A stretch of 64,000 nt of DNA. Source: a virus. Position numbers and translations under genes: made by a program. The notes beneath the pieces were generated by a model. That model was not told the DNA's origin and did not search any database. It saw only the letters and a list, made by a program, of their open reading frames with translations. Every line of letters starts with the position of its first letter. Positions within the stretch are counted from its first letter, which is position 1. Shown in pieces: positions 39,770 to 47,366 of this stretch. The DNA lies in IMG/VR virus record IMGVR_UViG_3300008954_000029, positions 20,663 to 84,662 of that record. One strand, given 5' to 3'.

Positions 39770-40639
39770 TTAGCGGCGGCGCAAAAGAGCGGGAAGAGGG
39801 GCATCCAGCGGCAGTACTACGTTACATCCCGTCATGGTCTCGCCAGAGCCCACCATGTCAGTCTTTCCCACCTCTTCCTCACACTCTGAGGTATTGACGA
39901 GGCCGGCGGGGCCGTTCGCACAATAATCGTCCGGACTCCACTCAGATACGTCTGAAATTCCATTGCCATCCATGTCAAAGTCGCACTCGTCCCCTATTCC
40001 ATCACGATCGGAGTCAATCTGGTGGAAATTATATACGGCAATACAGTTATCGACGTGGTCGCTGACCCCGTCGCGGTCACGGTCAGTAACACATTGCATG
40101 TTTCTGGTATAGTCGCGCCTATGCAGGAGCGGACACTCATCCGTGATATCTGGAACGCTATCGTTATCATCATCGGAATCGCAGGCGTCGCCCCAACCAT
40201 CCCCGTCTGTGTCTATCTGGCTAGGATTACTAACATCGGAGCAATTATCGTCAGGATTATTTACCGAATCGTTATCCAAGTCCTCGTCACAATAATCACC
40301 CAATCCGTCAGCGTCTCTATCAAATTGATTTGGATTCCAACTGGTTCGACAAGTGTCGCAGGCATCTCCCCACCCATCTGAGTCTATGTCCATCTGATCT
40401 GGGTTCGAGGCCCATGGGCAGTTGTCCGAATCATCCTCCACTCCATCCTCGTCATAGTCATCAGCGTATTGATAAGTGTCGCCCTGGTCGGTATTGGCGA
40501 TTAGAACGCTTCCTCCGCCTCCTCCACCCCCTCCGGATTCCTCAGGGGTCCCACACAGGCCACCGGCACACTCTCCCTCCTCGTCTGCGTGAGCGGTGCT
40601 CAGCATCAGTGCGCTAATCATAATCACATTCTTCAACAT
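39770..40639 (-). CDS. Secreted protein with thrombospondin type-3 calcium-binding repeats
   Basis: The 289-residue protein has a signal peptide (NVIMISALMLSTAHADEE), a Gly-rich linker, and a run of TSP3-type repeats (DxDxDGxxDxxDNC...NPxQxDxDxDGxGDxCD) that bind calcium and form disulphides. It ends TGCNVVLPLDAPLPALLRRR: a Cys, a hydrophobic stretch and Arg residues, somewhat like MYXO-CTERM sorting tails but shorter. It should be exported. TSP3 proteins are common in Myxococcota and other outer-membrane bacteria, rare in phages. Its role could be surface attachment or masking. Confidence 0.75.
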   Translation of the reverse strand: MLKNVIMISALMLSTAHADEEGECAGGLCGTPEESGGGGGGGGSVLIANTDQGDTYQYADDYDEDGVEDDSDNCPWASNPDQMDIDSDGWGDACDTCRTSWNPNQFDRDADGLGDYCDEDLDNDSVNNPDDNCSDVSNPSQIDTDGDGWGDACDSDDDNDSVPDITDECPLLHRRDYTRNMQCVTDRDRDGVSDHVDNCIAVYNFHQIDSDRDGIGDECDFDMDGNGISDVSEWSPDDYCANGPAGLVNTSECEEEVGKTDMVGSGETMTGCNVVLPLDAPLPALLRRR

Positions 40640-40666
40640 TCTTGACTCCTAGTTTAGTTTTGTTTG

Positions 40667-40888
40667 TCAGACAACTTCGAAACCCTGTGGTCCCTCAGTG
40701 AGGGTCTTGACTTCATTCTGGGCGCACAGCATCTTCCAATAAGCCGGGCTTGCGATCGTAACATCGTTTTTGAAATAAGCTTTTAACCACTTGTGTCTCG
40801 CAATGCCAGAACTAACACTAAGCGGCCTGGGGACGACAATGGTACCCAGTTTGGTTACGACAAACTCGCAAGACTTGTTTTTCTGCAC
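40667..40888 (-). CDS. Hypothetical protein, 73 aa
   Basis: The sequence starts MQKNKSCEFVVTKLGTIVVP and has no recognised domain or membrane segment. A clear sigma-70 promoter lies 29 bp upstream, making it the first gene of a unit continuing into the TSP3 protein. Confidence 0.55.
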   Translation of the reverse strand: MQKNKSCEFVVTKLGTIVVPRPLSVSSGIARHKWLKAYFKNDVTIASPAYWKMLCAQNEVKTLTEGPQGFEVV

Positions 40889-40917
40889 CGCTCGGCCTCT
40901 CCAAAGTTTGTATTACT

Positions 40918-40946
40918 ACTATACCTTAATTTTCTTGTTTAGTCAA
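40918..40946 (-). promoter_or_regulatory. Sigma-70 promoter
   Basis: TTGACT (40946-40941), 17 bp spacer, TATAGT (40923-40918) on the coding strand; it overlaps the last codons of the gene at 40926. Confidence 0.8.
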
Positions 40947-41213
40947 GGTGTTTTTTTTGATCCTCACCCAAACAGCCCAAGTCAAGGGCACCATAATCCC
41001 GTGTAAGCACAAAAGCCAACTGATGGGGGTGGCAGTATGAAACCAGGGATTAACATTGTTCCCCAGCCAGTAAAAAAGAATTGGAAACCCTATGTCCTCA
41101 ATAACTTCCCAGATCAAAAAGATAACCAGGAACGCTAAGCCGTGTTCCTTGAATGTCTTTTTTAAACGTTGTGGAGAAATGTGGTTCCACTTCTTCTTTA
41201 ACCAGCGAAACAT
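40926..41213 (-). CDS. Membrane protein with about three spans, 95 aa
   Basis: A basic N-terminus (WLKKKWNHISPQRLKKTF) precedes hydrophobic segments (GLAFLVIFLIWEVIEDI, FPILFYWLGNNV, SWLLCLHGIMVPLTWAVWV) and a Lys-rich tail. No family is recognised. It starts 4 bp after the previous stop. A holin is possible given size and topology, but nothing else supports this. Confidence 0.6.
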   Translation of the reverse strand: MFRWLKKKWNHISPQRLKKTFKEHGLAFLVIFLIWEVIEDIGFPILFYWLGNNVNPWFHTATPISWLLCLHGIMVPLTWAVWVRIKKNTLTKQEN

Positions 41214-41216
41214 CTT

Positions 41217-41558
41217 TCAGTCCAAAAGCCTTATTCTCATCCTCTCGTAACCCAACTGGCCCAGATCAACAACAAAATCTAGATTTCCTTCGATGTTGGG
41301 CAAATAACATTTATCATCGTAATAAACAACTTTATCCGAGTTCGTTAATTGATAACAAATTTCTCTAGAGTGACGTTCTGTTTGTGTAGTTACCCACCTG
41401 TAAGAGTAGAGGGCGCCCACTTCAAATAACGAAAACAACACAACAAAAGCGAGAATACGCTTTTTAAATTTCTTATGTTGCTCAATTAAAAGCTGGTTTA
41501 TTTCGGCAGTCCTATCTGCTTCCTTCCTATTAGGGCAAACTGGGCAACCAACTATCAC
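41217..41558 (-). CDS. Single-span membrane protein with CxxC N-terminus, 113 aa
   Basis: It starts at a GTG. The N-terminal GCPVCPNRKEADR has a CxxC pair, residues 37-55 are a membrane segment (ILAFVVLFSLFEVGALYSY) and the rest is an outer soluble part with two further Cys. No family recognised. Confidence 0.55.
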   Translation of the reverse strand: MIVGCPVCPNRKEADRTAEINQLLIEQHKKFKKRILAFVVLFSLFEVGALYSYRWVTTQTERHSREICYQLTNSDKVVYYDDKCYLPNIEGNLDFVVDLGQLGYERMRIRLLD

Positions 41559-41580
41559 TATTATTTTTTACCTCTGAAAA

Positions 41581-41841
41581 TTAAACCCAAGTGGAAATAA
41601 AGCCTTTATTATAACTATTCCCAATCTCATAAGATAACTCGTATTCTCCAAGAACTTTGATTACAATTTCACGCATCTTTTCTGAAAAGCCAGTAACAAT
41701 GTGAATCTCTGTTTCGTCACCCCAGTGTGACTCTATGAATCGTATGCTGGCGCTTCTAACGTCTTCGTGCCTCATAGAATGTAAATCTAGTTTAGGTATG
41801 TCTTGATACGCGTTTCTTTGGAATCGCTTACGCCTTGGCAT
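41581..41841 (-). CDS. Smr-domain protein, 86 aa
   Basis: The protein carries LDLHSMRHEDVRSASIRFIE near residue 16 and EIHIVTGFSEKMREIVIKVL near residue 43, matching the Smr (MutS2 C-terminal) domain with its LDLHG and TGxG motifs, the second changed to TGF. Smr domains nick DNA or cut RNA. It overlaps the FEN nuclease gene by 14 bp, which supports a DNA or RNA processing role. Confidence 0.7.
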   Translation of the reverse strand: MPRRKRFQRNAYQDIPKLDLHSMRHEDVRSASIRFIESHWGDETEIHIVTGFSEKMREIVIKVLGEYELSYEIGNSYNKGFISTWV

Positions 41842-42802
41842 TGAAGTCTGAAATATTCCTCTTAAAGTTCTGGAACAGATCGTTCAAAGAAATTTCCCCG
41901 ATGCCGTCTTCAATCATCATCTTTCGCACTTGCGTCTTGTTCAGCATCGGCACAAAACTTCCAAGAACACTGTTAATGTTCTGCTTTTGTTGAATGGAGA
42001 TTGATGGTGCGTAAAGCTGCATTAACTTGTAGTTCTCACGAATAAGACTTTCGCCTTCAATAATGTTCGTGTGCGCACCCACCTTCTTTTCAACGCCCTC
42101 ACAATACTCAATCACCTCATCAATAGAATAGTCCTTCTCCTCAGCCAAAAACGAAAGACGCTTGGCTACGGTAGGGATTCCGACGCGGCCAACCCCGGGC
42201 AAGTTATCACTGGTGTCGCCGGCGATGGCGCGAGCCAAAGCAAAGTTGGTGGGGTGAATACCAAACTTCTCAACAACTCGCGTCTTGTTCAACATTTCCT
42301 TTTGGATAGGGCGATAAAGGACGGTTTCATCGTCCAGTAGTTGGATGAAATCCTTATCGGAACTGACGATGACCTTCTGCCAGCCCTTGTGCTCCGGATG
42401 GTTGACGACATAAGAAATGATGTCATCTGCCTCTACGTGATCCGAAACAAACTGAATCATCGGCATTTCATTGAGGTATTCAAACAGCCTCGTCTGTTGC
42501 CAGATCTTGTTGGCGATCTCCTCGTTCTCAGAGAGATTCCTGATGGTGCGATTGAGGCGGATGGGCTTGCGGCCTTCCTTGTAGCCCTTGTTGGTGCTCT
42601 TCCTCTTCTGAGAACCACCAGCACCGTCCCAGCAGACAACTATTTTGTCTGGCTTAATCTCCCTTACGAGACGGTTGGTAATCTTCAAAAAACCCTTCAA
42701 GCCACCAATAGGTTGTCCGTTTGAGGACAGGCTAGGGTCAACGATGTACGCCCTGATAAACTGATTCACAGCATCAAGAACGAGAAGTCTTTTCGCTTTC
42801 AT
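41828..42802 (-). CDS. 5'-3' exonuclease/FEN (T4 RNase H-like)
   Basis: The 324-residue protein has the FEN layout: LVLDAVNQFIRAYI (first Asp), VVCWDGAGGSQKRK, DHVEADDIISYVV and VIVSSDKDFIQLL (acidic metal ligands), then the helix-hairpin-helix region DTSDNLPGVGRVGIPTVAKR. It would remove RNA primers or 5' flaps, as T4 RNase H does. There is no attached polymerase. GGAAAC precedes the ATG. Confidence 0.92.
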   Translation of the reverse strand: MKAKRLLVLDAVNQFIRAYIVDPSLSSNGQPIGGLKGFLKITNRLVREIKPDKIVVCWDGAGGSQKRKSTNKGYKEGRKPIRLNRTIRNLSENEEIANKIWQQTRLFEYLNEMPMIQFVSDHVEADDIISYVVNHPEHKGWQKVIVSSDKDFIQLLDDETVLYRPIQKEMLNKTRVVEKFGIHPTNFALARAIAGDTSDNLPGVGRVGIPTVAKRLSFLAEEKDYSIDEVIEYCEGVEKKVGAHTNIIEGESLIRENYKLMQLYAPSISIQQKQNINSVLGSFVPMLNKTQVRKMMIEDGIGEISLNDLFQNFKRNISDFNAKA

Positions 42803-42823
42803 GTTTCCTTATTATAATGTTTT

Positions 42824-43024
42824 TTATTTTTCTTGTATAGAGTTAACTAAGATTAGATCTTCTTCCTCAAGCCACCTGACCGCGGCGTTCTCAAAGAAGT
42901 AAACCACGCAAATGTAATGTCCACCCCACTGTTCAACATCGACTACAATGCCTAGGCCCTCGATAGGATCGTAAGGTACCTTCAGGAACTCCTCAGCTTT
43001 CACAAGGTCGCCGATGTTTAACAA
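42824..43024 (-). CDS. Hypothetical small beta-barrel-like protein, 66 aa
   Basis: The sequence LNIGDLVKAEEFLKVPYDPI then GIVVDVEQWGGHYICVVYFF and VRWLEEEDLILV looks like a small SH3-type barrel. No family is assigned. It overlaps the preceding gene by 7 bp. Confidence 0.55.
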   Translation of the reverse strand: MLNIGDLVKAEEFLKVPYDPIEGLGIVVDVEQWGGHYICVVYFFENAAVRWLEEEDLILVNSIQEK

Positions 43025-43233
43025 TCATCGTCCCTCTTCTTCCTTCGGTGTGACTTGGCTTTTTGTAAATGGTTGTCTATCTTGTTGATAAGTTTCTGCT
43101 TCCAGGGGGGTAGTTCTTCGTCACCAACGGAGGCGCGTAGCAACTCCAAAATAAGGCGCAGTTCCCTCTTTGATAGGAAGACTTTCCTTAAAAAAGCGGG
43201 AATCTTTCTGGACCCTATATCGTCGTCGCTCAT
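43018..43233 (-). CDS. Hypothetical basic protein, 71 aa
   Basis: A helical protein with a Lys/Arg-rich C-terminus (KSHRRKKRDDDC). GAAGAGAGGTTCT precedes the ATG. No known family. It lies 19 bp after an ACTATTTA-type motif. Confidence 0.5.
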   Translation of the reverse strand: MSDDDIGSRKIPAFLRKVFLSKRELRLILELLRASVGDEELPPWKQKLINKIDNHLQKAKSHRRKKRDDDC

Positions 43234-43254
43234 TCATAGAACCTCTCTTCCCCT

Positions 43255-43262
43255 TAAATAGA
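43255..43262 (-). promoter_or_regulatory. Variant gene-boundary motif (TCTATTTA)
   Basis: Coding-strand TCTATTTAAGG, eight bases after the dCMP deaminase stop codon and upstream of the ATG at 43233. Confidence 0.35.
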
Positions 43263-43269
43263 GCAGGAA

Positions 43270-43668
43270 TCACAGTTTAATCCTGGAAATCTTCTCTCCA
43301 CCCTCAGTATATACCACCTTCTTCACTCCACAAAAGCGAAGAACCTCCTCACACATAGCGCACGGCTTGGACATCCTGAACTCTCCCATACGATTTGTTC
43401 TACAAACATACATCGTCGCTCCAGTAGTTATTGAGCGATCCAGACCAAGAATGGCTCCTAGTTCGGCGTGATGAGTGGCGTGGCCACAGTCCTTCACGTT
43501 GCGAAACCTGTTCCCAAATCTCTTGTGTTGGTCCTTGTTGAAGGCTGTATTAATAACGGAGCCGCCCTTCACTAGGACGGCTCCGTGCTTAAAGGTATCG
43601 TGGGCGCTTTGTTGAGATACGCGGCGGGCCAAGTTGAGATAATTTCTAATCTTGTTCGATATCTTCAT
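43270..43668 (-). CDS. Deoxycytidylate (dCMP) deaminase family protein
   Basis: The 132-residue protein has the zinc deaminase motifs: ATHHAELGAI (HAE) and KPCAMCEEVLRF (PCxxC). A further Cys/His region (KDCGHATHH) resembles the second zinc site of phage dCMP deaminases. It would make dUMP for ThyX. The ATG lies 6 bases after a good -10 box and has no Shine-Dalgarno, so the mRNA is probably leaderless. Confidence 0.88.
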   Translation of the reverse strand: MKISNKIRNYLNLARRVSQQSAHDTFKHGAVLVKGGSVINTAFNKDQHKRFGNRFRNVKDCGHATHHAELGAILGLDRSITTGATMYVCRTNRMGEFRMSKPCAMCEEVLRFCGVKKVVYTEGGEKISRIKL

Positions 43669-43674
43669 ACAACA

Positions 43675-43703
43675 AGAATACCAAGAAAAGACTAAAAAGT
43701 CAA
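43675..43703 (-). promoter_or_regulatory. Sigma-70 promoter of dCMP deaminase, leaderless arrangement
   Basis: TTGACT (43703-43698), 17 bp spacer, TATTCT (43680-43675) on the coding strand; the ATG at 43668 begins 6 bases later. Confidence 0.7.
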
Positions 43704-43710
43704 GAAATTT

Positions 43711-44832
43711 CTAAGCAGTTGCCTCGGTTTCAGCCTGTTCCTCTTCAAGAGCATAGAAGTCATCAGCCTTTCCAGTCTTACTCTCAAACTTGAGGATGAC
43801 TTCCTCATCCATCAATTGGAGCACACGCTTGCGGAACTTATCATCTTGAAGCTTCTCAAGCCAACCGGCCTTCTGAAACTTATCAACACTCCCATCCTCA
43901 TAGTGAAGGCTAAACCAGGCACCAGCGTTTGTCAATTGCTCGGAGGATTTGATTGCTTCAAACCACGACTCCTCGTCGCGGATTGCTACTTCCTCGCCTC
44001 CCCAGACAATCTTGAAGGTACAGACTCGACCCTGCGTCCCGAAACGAGACTTCTCAATCTTGGCTTTAACCTCCGAACCGACACGGAACCCATTCTCATC
44101 AGTAATGAAACTGGCCTTTGCCTTTCGTCCTGTGAGCCAAATACGTAATGAATACGAGTAGTTAAGAGCCTTGCCGCCGGGGGTGAAATAAGGCGTGGTC
44201 ATCGCCTCCGCAATGTTGGAGGTAATGTTTGTCTTCAACTGATTTAGAATCAAGAGCGTTGAAGAACTATTGGCGATTGGTTGCACCAACTTGGAGAGAC
44301 CCTTGGATAAGATCCTCGGCTTCACGGCCATACTGGAAAGAGGGTTAAAGTCGCCCTCAATATCGGATTTGCTCGGAGTAAAGGCGAGGCTGTCCCAAAT
44401 AAAGAGGAACTGATTACCAGTCCCAAGGAGTTCCTCAACGTATTCCAGTACGGACTCTACGCTCGTGGCTTGAACGTAAAGGACGCTATCAACGTCACAG
44501 CCTGCCTTCTCCAGGAAAGAAGAGTCTAGGGCCGACTCAGAATCAAAATAGACCACATCAATGCCCATCTTTTGAGCGTTGGCTGCGATCTGCGATGCCA
44601 TGTAGGACTTACCCGTTGATTCCAAGCCGGCGATCTCTGCGATCTTCCCCATGGGAATGCCAGCAGACTTACCTCGGCAAATAATCGAATCAAGCCAACG
44701 CGAACCAGTGGGGATCCACTCCTTCACATCTGTTGGGTTGTCTTCGTTTAGGTTATAGGCGACACTGCCGCCTGCCTTCTTGTTAAGCAACTTTCGCATT
44801 TCTGCGATGCTGACCTTCCCTGCTTTTGTCAT
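43711..44832 (-). CDS. RecA/UvsX-type recombinase
   Basis: The 373-residue protein has RecA features: TGSRWLDSIICRGKSAGIPM, Walker A GLESTGKS (69-76), VVYFDSESALDSSFL with the catalytic Glu-like position, Walker B FLFIWDSLAF, and LILNQLKTNI. It forms filaments on single-stranded DNA for strand exchange and recombination-dependent replication. The acidic C-terminal tail fits both RecA and UvsX. It overlaps the 152-residue gene by 4 bp and lies near SSB. Confidence 0.94.
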   Translation of the reverse strand: MTKAGKVSIAEMRKLLNKKAGGSVAYNLNEDNPTDVKEWIPTGSRWLDSIICRGKSAGIPMGKIAEIAGLESTGKSYMASQIAANAQKMGIDVVYFDSESALDSSFLEKAGCDVDSVLYVQATSVESVLEYVEELLGTGNQFLFIWDSLAFTPSKSDIEGDFNPLSSMAVKPRILSKGLSKLVQPIANSSSTLLILNQLKTNITSNIAEAMTTPYFTPGGKALNYSYSLRIWLTGRKAKASFITDENGFRVGSEVKAKIEKSRFGTQGRVCTFKIVWGGEEVAIRDEESWFEAIKSSEQLTNAGAWFSLHYEDGSVDKFQKAGWLEKLQDDKFRKRVLQLMDEEVILKFESKTGKADDFYALEEEQAETEATA

Positions 44833-45287
44833 CCGTCAATCCTCAAAGTTCCAACGTTAGTCTTTACGTTCGTTGACCACCCGGTAAAGAGGTTATCGGG
44901 AGCCTCCATAATGTCCGCGACAGTGGCACGAATATTCGCCTCCAAAGTCAAGAACCCTCGCTTGTAGTCGTACTGTTCCACGGTCCGGTCAATGAAATCA
45001 AACTCGTAGATGTTATCACTAATAACCTCTGCGACGTACCCATCAAACCAGCCGTCACGATCATAGCCATCCAGTTCCCCACGATCACGCAGGTCTTCCA
45101 GGGCCTCGTTCCTGAAACCGGGTGTGGTAATTACACCAGCCACAGTATCAGCGAAATCAGTATTAGCCAAAACGTCATCGACATACCCATCCCGGGCGTG
45201 GATAACATCCCCACCAACAGAATAAGTTAGTGTAAGTGTCTTGTCGTCAGGCAAATTAGCCTCTCGTAGCTTGCTTTGTAAACTCAC
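44829..45287 (-). CDS. Hypothetical acidic protein, 152 aa
   Basis: It starts at a GTG preceded by AAGGAGATAAA. The sequence is rich in Asp with beta-like segments (KTLTLTYSVGGDVI, RGFLTLEANIRATVADI). No family recognised. Its position between SSB and RecA suggests a replication or recombination accessory (inference only). Confidence 0.6.
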   Translation of the reverse strand: MSLQSKLREANLPDDKTLTLTYSVGGDVIHARDGYVDDVLANTDFADTVAGVITTPGFRNEALEDLRDRGELDGYDRDGWFDGYVAEVISDNIYEFDFIDRTVEQYDYKRGFLTLEANIRATVADIMEAPDNLFTGWSTNVKTNVGTLRIDG

Positions 45288-45359
45288 TTTATCTCCTTGT
45301 TTTGAAAGTTTAAAGGTTGAGACATCTATAACCCCATGCCTCCCTGCGGGGATTACCGA

Positions 45360-46118
45360 TTACTGCCCCAACAACTCGTTGAAGGCATCGTCTACCGAAG
45401 TAGCACCACCAGAGGCCTGCGGGCCGGTGCTGTACTGTGTAGTCTCGGTCGAAGCAGCCTCAGCGGACGCGTCCGTAGAGAGGAACTCGTCCAGCATTTG
45501 GCCCACCTCAGCGGGCGTCTTACGCTCGAAGAGATCGTCAAACACCGGGATGGATTCCAACCACTCGGTGGTCTGGCCATCGCCCTCTGTAAGCGCAGAA
45601 GACTTGCGACGGGGGGTGATCTTGGTCTGCGGGAACTGAGCGCCGGCAGGCTTACCGTAGTGGATCACCAAATCGGTGCCACTCTCAGGGTCAGTGATGT
45701 CACCGTAATCCGGATTCAGGACGAGGTTCAAGAGGTTCTGATAAACCATCTTGCCGTAGCCCCAGATCTGGACACCCTTGTCCTCCTCTCCGCGAACGAT
45801 GACGGGAGAGAAGAAGCGCTGGCGCGCCATGAGGTTCTTGGCCATCTTGATGGACTCCTCGTCACCCTCGTTGAAGAGTTGGCGAACGAACGAATCCAAC
45901 GGATCATCCTCGCCGAAGTTCTTCTTCGGAGAAAGGAACCCGGGGTTCTTACCAACGTTGTAGTGGAAAAAGAACTCCTTAAAGGGGTCACCATCTGCGG
46001 TGGGTAGAATACGAATGGTGGTTTCACCATCGTCCGGGCGCCAGAAGTTGCCCTTTCCGTTGCCGCGGTTTTCAATTGCAGCCTTCTTAGCTGCCATCTT
46101 GCTCATATCAATAGCCAT
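45360..46118 (-). CDS. Single-stranded DNA-binding protein (gp32-like)
   Basis: The 252-residue protein opens with a basic segment (DMSKMAAKKAAIENRGNGK) and FWRPDDGETTIRILPTADGD, typical of the phage gp32-like SSB OB-fold. A Lys/Arg and aromatic-rich core follows (FFFHYNVGKNPGFLSPKKNF), then a flexible acidic end (TSVDDAFNELLGQ) such as SSBs use to recruit partners. It coats ssDNA at forks. It has its own promoter and the ribosome site AAAGGAGG. Confidence 0.85.
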   Translation of the reverse strand: MAIDMSKMAAKKAAIENRGNGKGNFWRPDDGETTIRILPTADGDPFKEFFFHYNVGKNPGFLSPKKNFGEDDPLDSFVRQLFNEGDEESIKMAKNLMARQRFFSPVIVRGEEDKGVQIWGYGKMVYQNLLNLVLNPDYGDITDPESGTDLVIHYGKPAGAQFPQTKITPRRKSSALTEGDGQTTEWLESIPVFDDLFERKTPAEVGQMLDEFLSTDASAEAASTETTQYSTGPQASGGATSVDDAFNELLGQ

Positions 46119-46181
46119 GTTTTGCCTCCTTTGTGCGCTTAGCTATAGTATGGTTGGTCAATATCCCAACCATCTGAATAC

Positions 46182-46210
46182 AGTGTATCAAACAAAATCC
46201 CCACTGTCAA
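46182..46210 (-). promoter_or_regulatory. Sigma-70 promoter of the SSB gene
   Basis: TTGACA (46210-46205), 17 bp spacer, TACACT (46187-46182) on the coding strand; leader of about 60 bases. Confidence 0.8.
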
Positions 46211-47058
46211 GGATTATTTTCATTATTTTCTAGTTGTACTTTGGATGTGTATGCCTTGCAAAAGACATAGTCGTCTTCGTAGTCTGAGGGATAGACTGCG
46301 TATGAGACGCGTGTGTGTTCGGTGATTTTTGATTTCACCTGATTCTTTATCTTCTTAATGAGAGATCCGTCCGTTTCAAGTTTGCTTCGGTTGATAGCAT
46401 AATAATAAGTCTTTTCTCGCACCAAGTCAAGGGGGTAAAACAGGTTTTCTTCGCCTGTTTCGAAGTTCAGCGCCCCGATAGTCGCGATTCTGTTGACATC
46501 AAGCGGCTTTTGCGTGGTGCTAATTATTGGCGATGAATTGTCAAAAACGTTAATCATGTGCATGGTAGAGACAATAATGTCGTTTAGTGAATCATAGTAT
46601 TTGGCAATAGAAATGTCATCCAAAAAGTTTTCAATAACTGTATTATCCACTAAATAGACCTTTTTAAACACGCCCGATCTACCATACTCTTGCAGCACGC
46701 CGCGGAGGGCGCGCTCCTGGGCCCGGGCGGCCTGTGCTAACAATTCCAAATCGGGACGTACGTATAAAACGTTAACCGGACGTCTCTTGAGGTGCTCAAG
46801 GATCCACAAAGAAGCCCCGGGCGTATCGCCCGAGCCGGCAGTAGCAAACATCACCTCATCTTTGACGTTCTTGAAATACTCTGTTAAATCCTGAGAGTTT
46901 TCTTCGTATTCCCTAAAGGTCTCTCTTGCCTTAAGTTGATAATAGTTGAGTTGACCCTCATAGTTACTACTATCGATTTTGTAAACCTTATATTCTTCGT
47001 GCTCCCCGAAGCGAGACGCCAAGCTACAACCTGCCCCACCTAGACCTACTACGTTCAT
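46207..47058 (-). CDS. FtsZ/tubulin-like GTPase
   Basis: The 283-residue protein begins NVVGLGGAGCSLASRF, as in FtsZ nucleotide-binding loop 1, followed by VYKIDSS at the loop-2 position. Residues 69-90 read VMFATAGSGDTPGASLWILE, corresponding to the tubulin signature G-G-G-T-G-S-G but altered (GSGDTPG). The next strand, NVLYVRPD, and the helix with ERALRGVLQEYG also fit, as does VYLVDNTVIENF. It could form filaments, like the phage tubulins PhuZ and TubZ, but is shorter and divergent; filament formation or GTP use is not proven. It overlaps the MazG-like gene by 4 bp. Confidence 0.65.
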   Translation of the reverse strand: MNVVGLGGAGCSLASRFGEHEEYKVYKIDSSNYEGQLNYYQLKARETFREYEENSQDLTEYFKNVKDEVMFATAGSGDTPGASLWILEHLKRRPVNVLYVRPDLELLAQAARAQERALRGVLQEYGRSGVFKKVYLVDNTVIENFLDDISIAKYYDSLNDIIVSTMHMINVFDNSSPIISTTQKPLDVNRIATIGALNFETGEENLFYPLDLVREKTYYYAINRSKLETDGSLIKKIKNQVKSKITEHTRVSYAVYPSDYEDDYVFCKAYTSKVQLENNENNP

Positions 47059-47366
47059 TTATCAAACACTTCTTCTAGAATAATGCGGTCCTCAAACCTG
47101 CCGCGGCTATCGGCCTTAATCTGCTTGGCGGTCTCCACATCATACAAGCTGTAACCGTAGAATTGAACGATTGCATCCACAACCTCCAAAACATCGGCCG
47201 CCTCTTCCTCGCAAACATCTTTCTTGAACTCGGCGATTTCCTCGTCCAACTTGCTCCAGAGAGCCTCTTCGTACTCTTGTTCCGTTGCAACATGCATCGA
47301 GAACTTCTTTCCCGATTTACGAATAATTGTTGGAATCTTGTCTCTGACGAGCTTGTTATACTTCAT
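47055..47366 (-). CDS. MazG/HisE-like nucleotide pyrophosphohydrolase
   Basis: The 103-residue protein begins YNKLVRDKIPTIIRKSG, a hallmark of this small phosphoribosyl-ATP pyrophosphohydrolase-like family, and has the metal-binding pattern LDEEIAEFKKDVCEEEAADV, then LEVVDAIVQF (ExxE...ExxD). It would hydrolyse (d)NTPs or ppGpp-like nucleotides. It overlaps the PolA-like gene by 11 bp and the tubulin-like gene by 4 bp. Confidence 0.8.
   Translation of the reverse strand: MKYNKLVRDKIPTIIRKSGKKFSMHVATEQEYEEALWSKLDEEIAEFKKDVCEEEAADVLEVVDAIVQFYGYSLYDVETAKQIKADSRGRFEDRIILEEVFDK

Noticed and set aside
45300-45358. Terminator between SSB and the 152-residue gene
   Set aside because: A short CCCC/GGGG hairpin is visible but no T-run follows on the coding strand.
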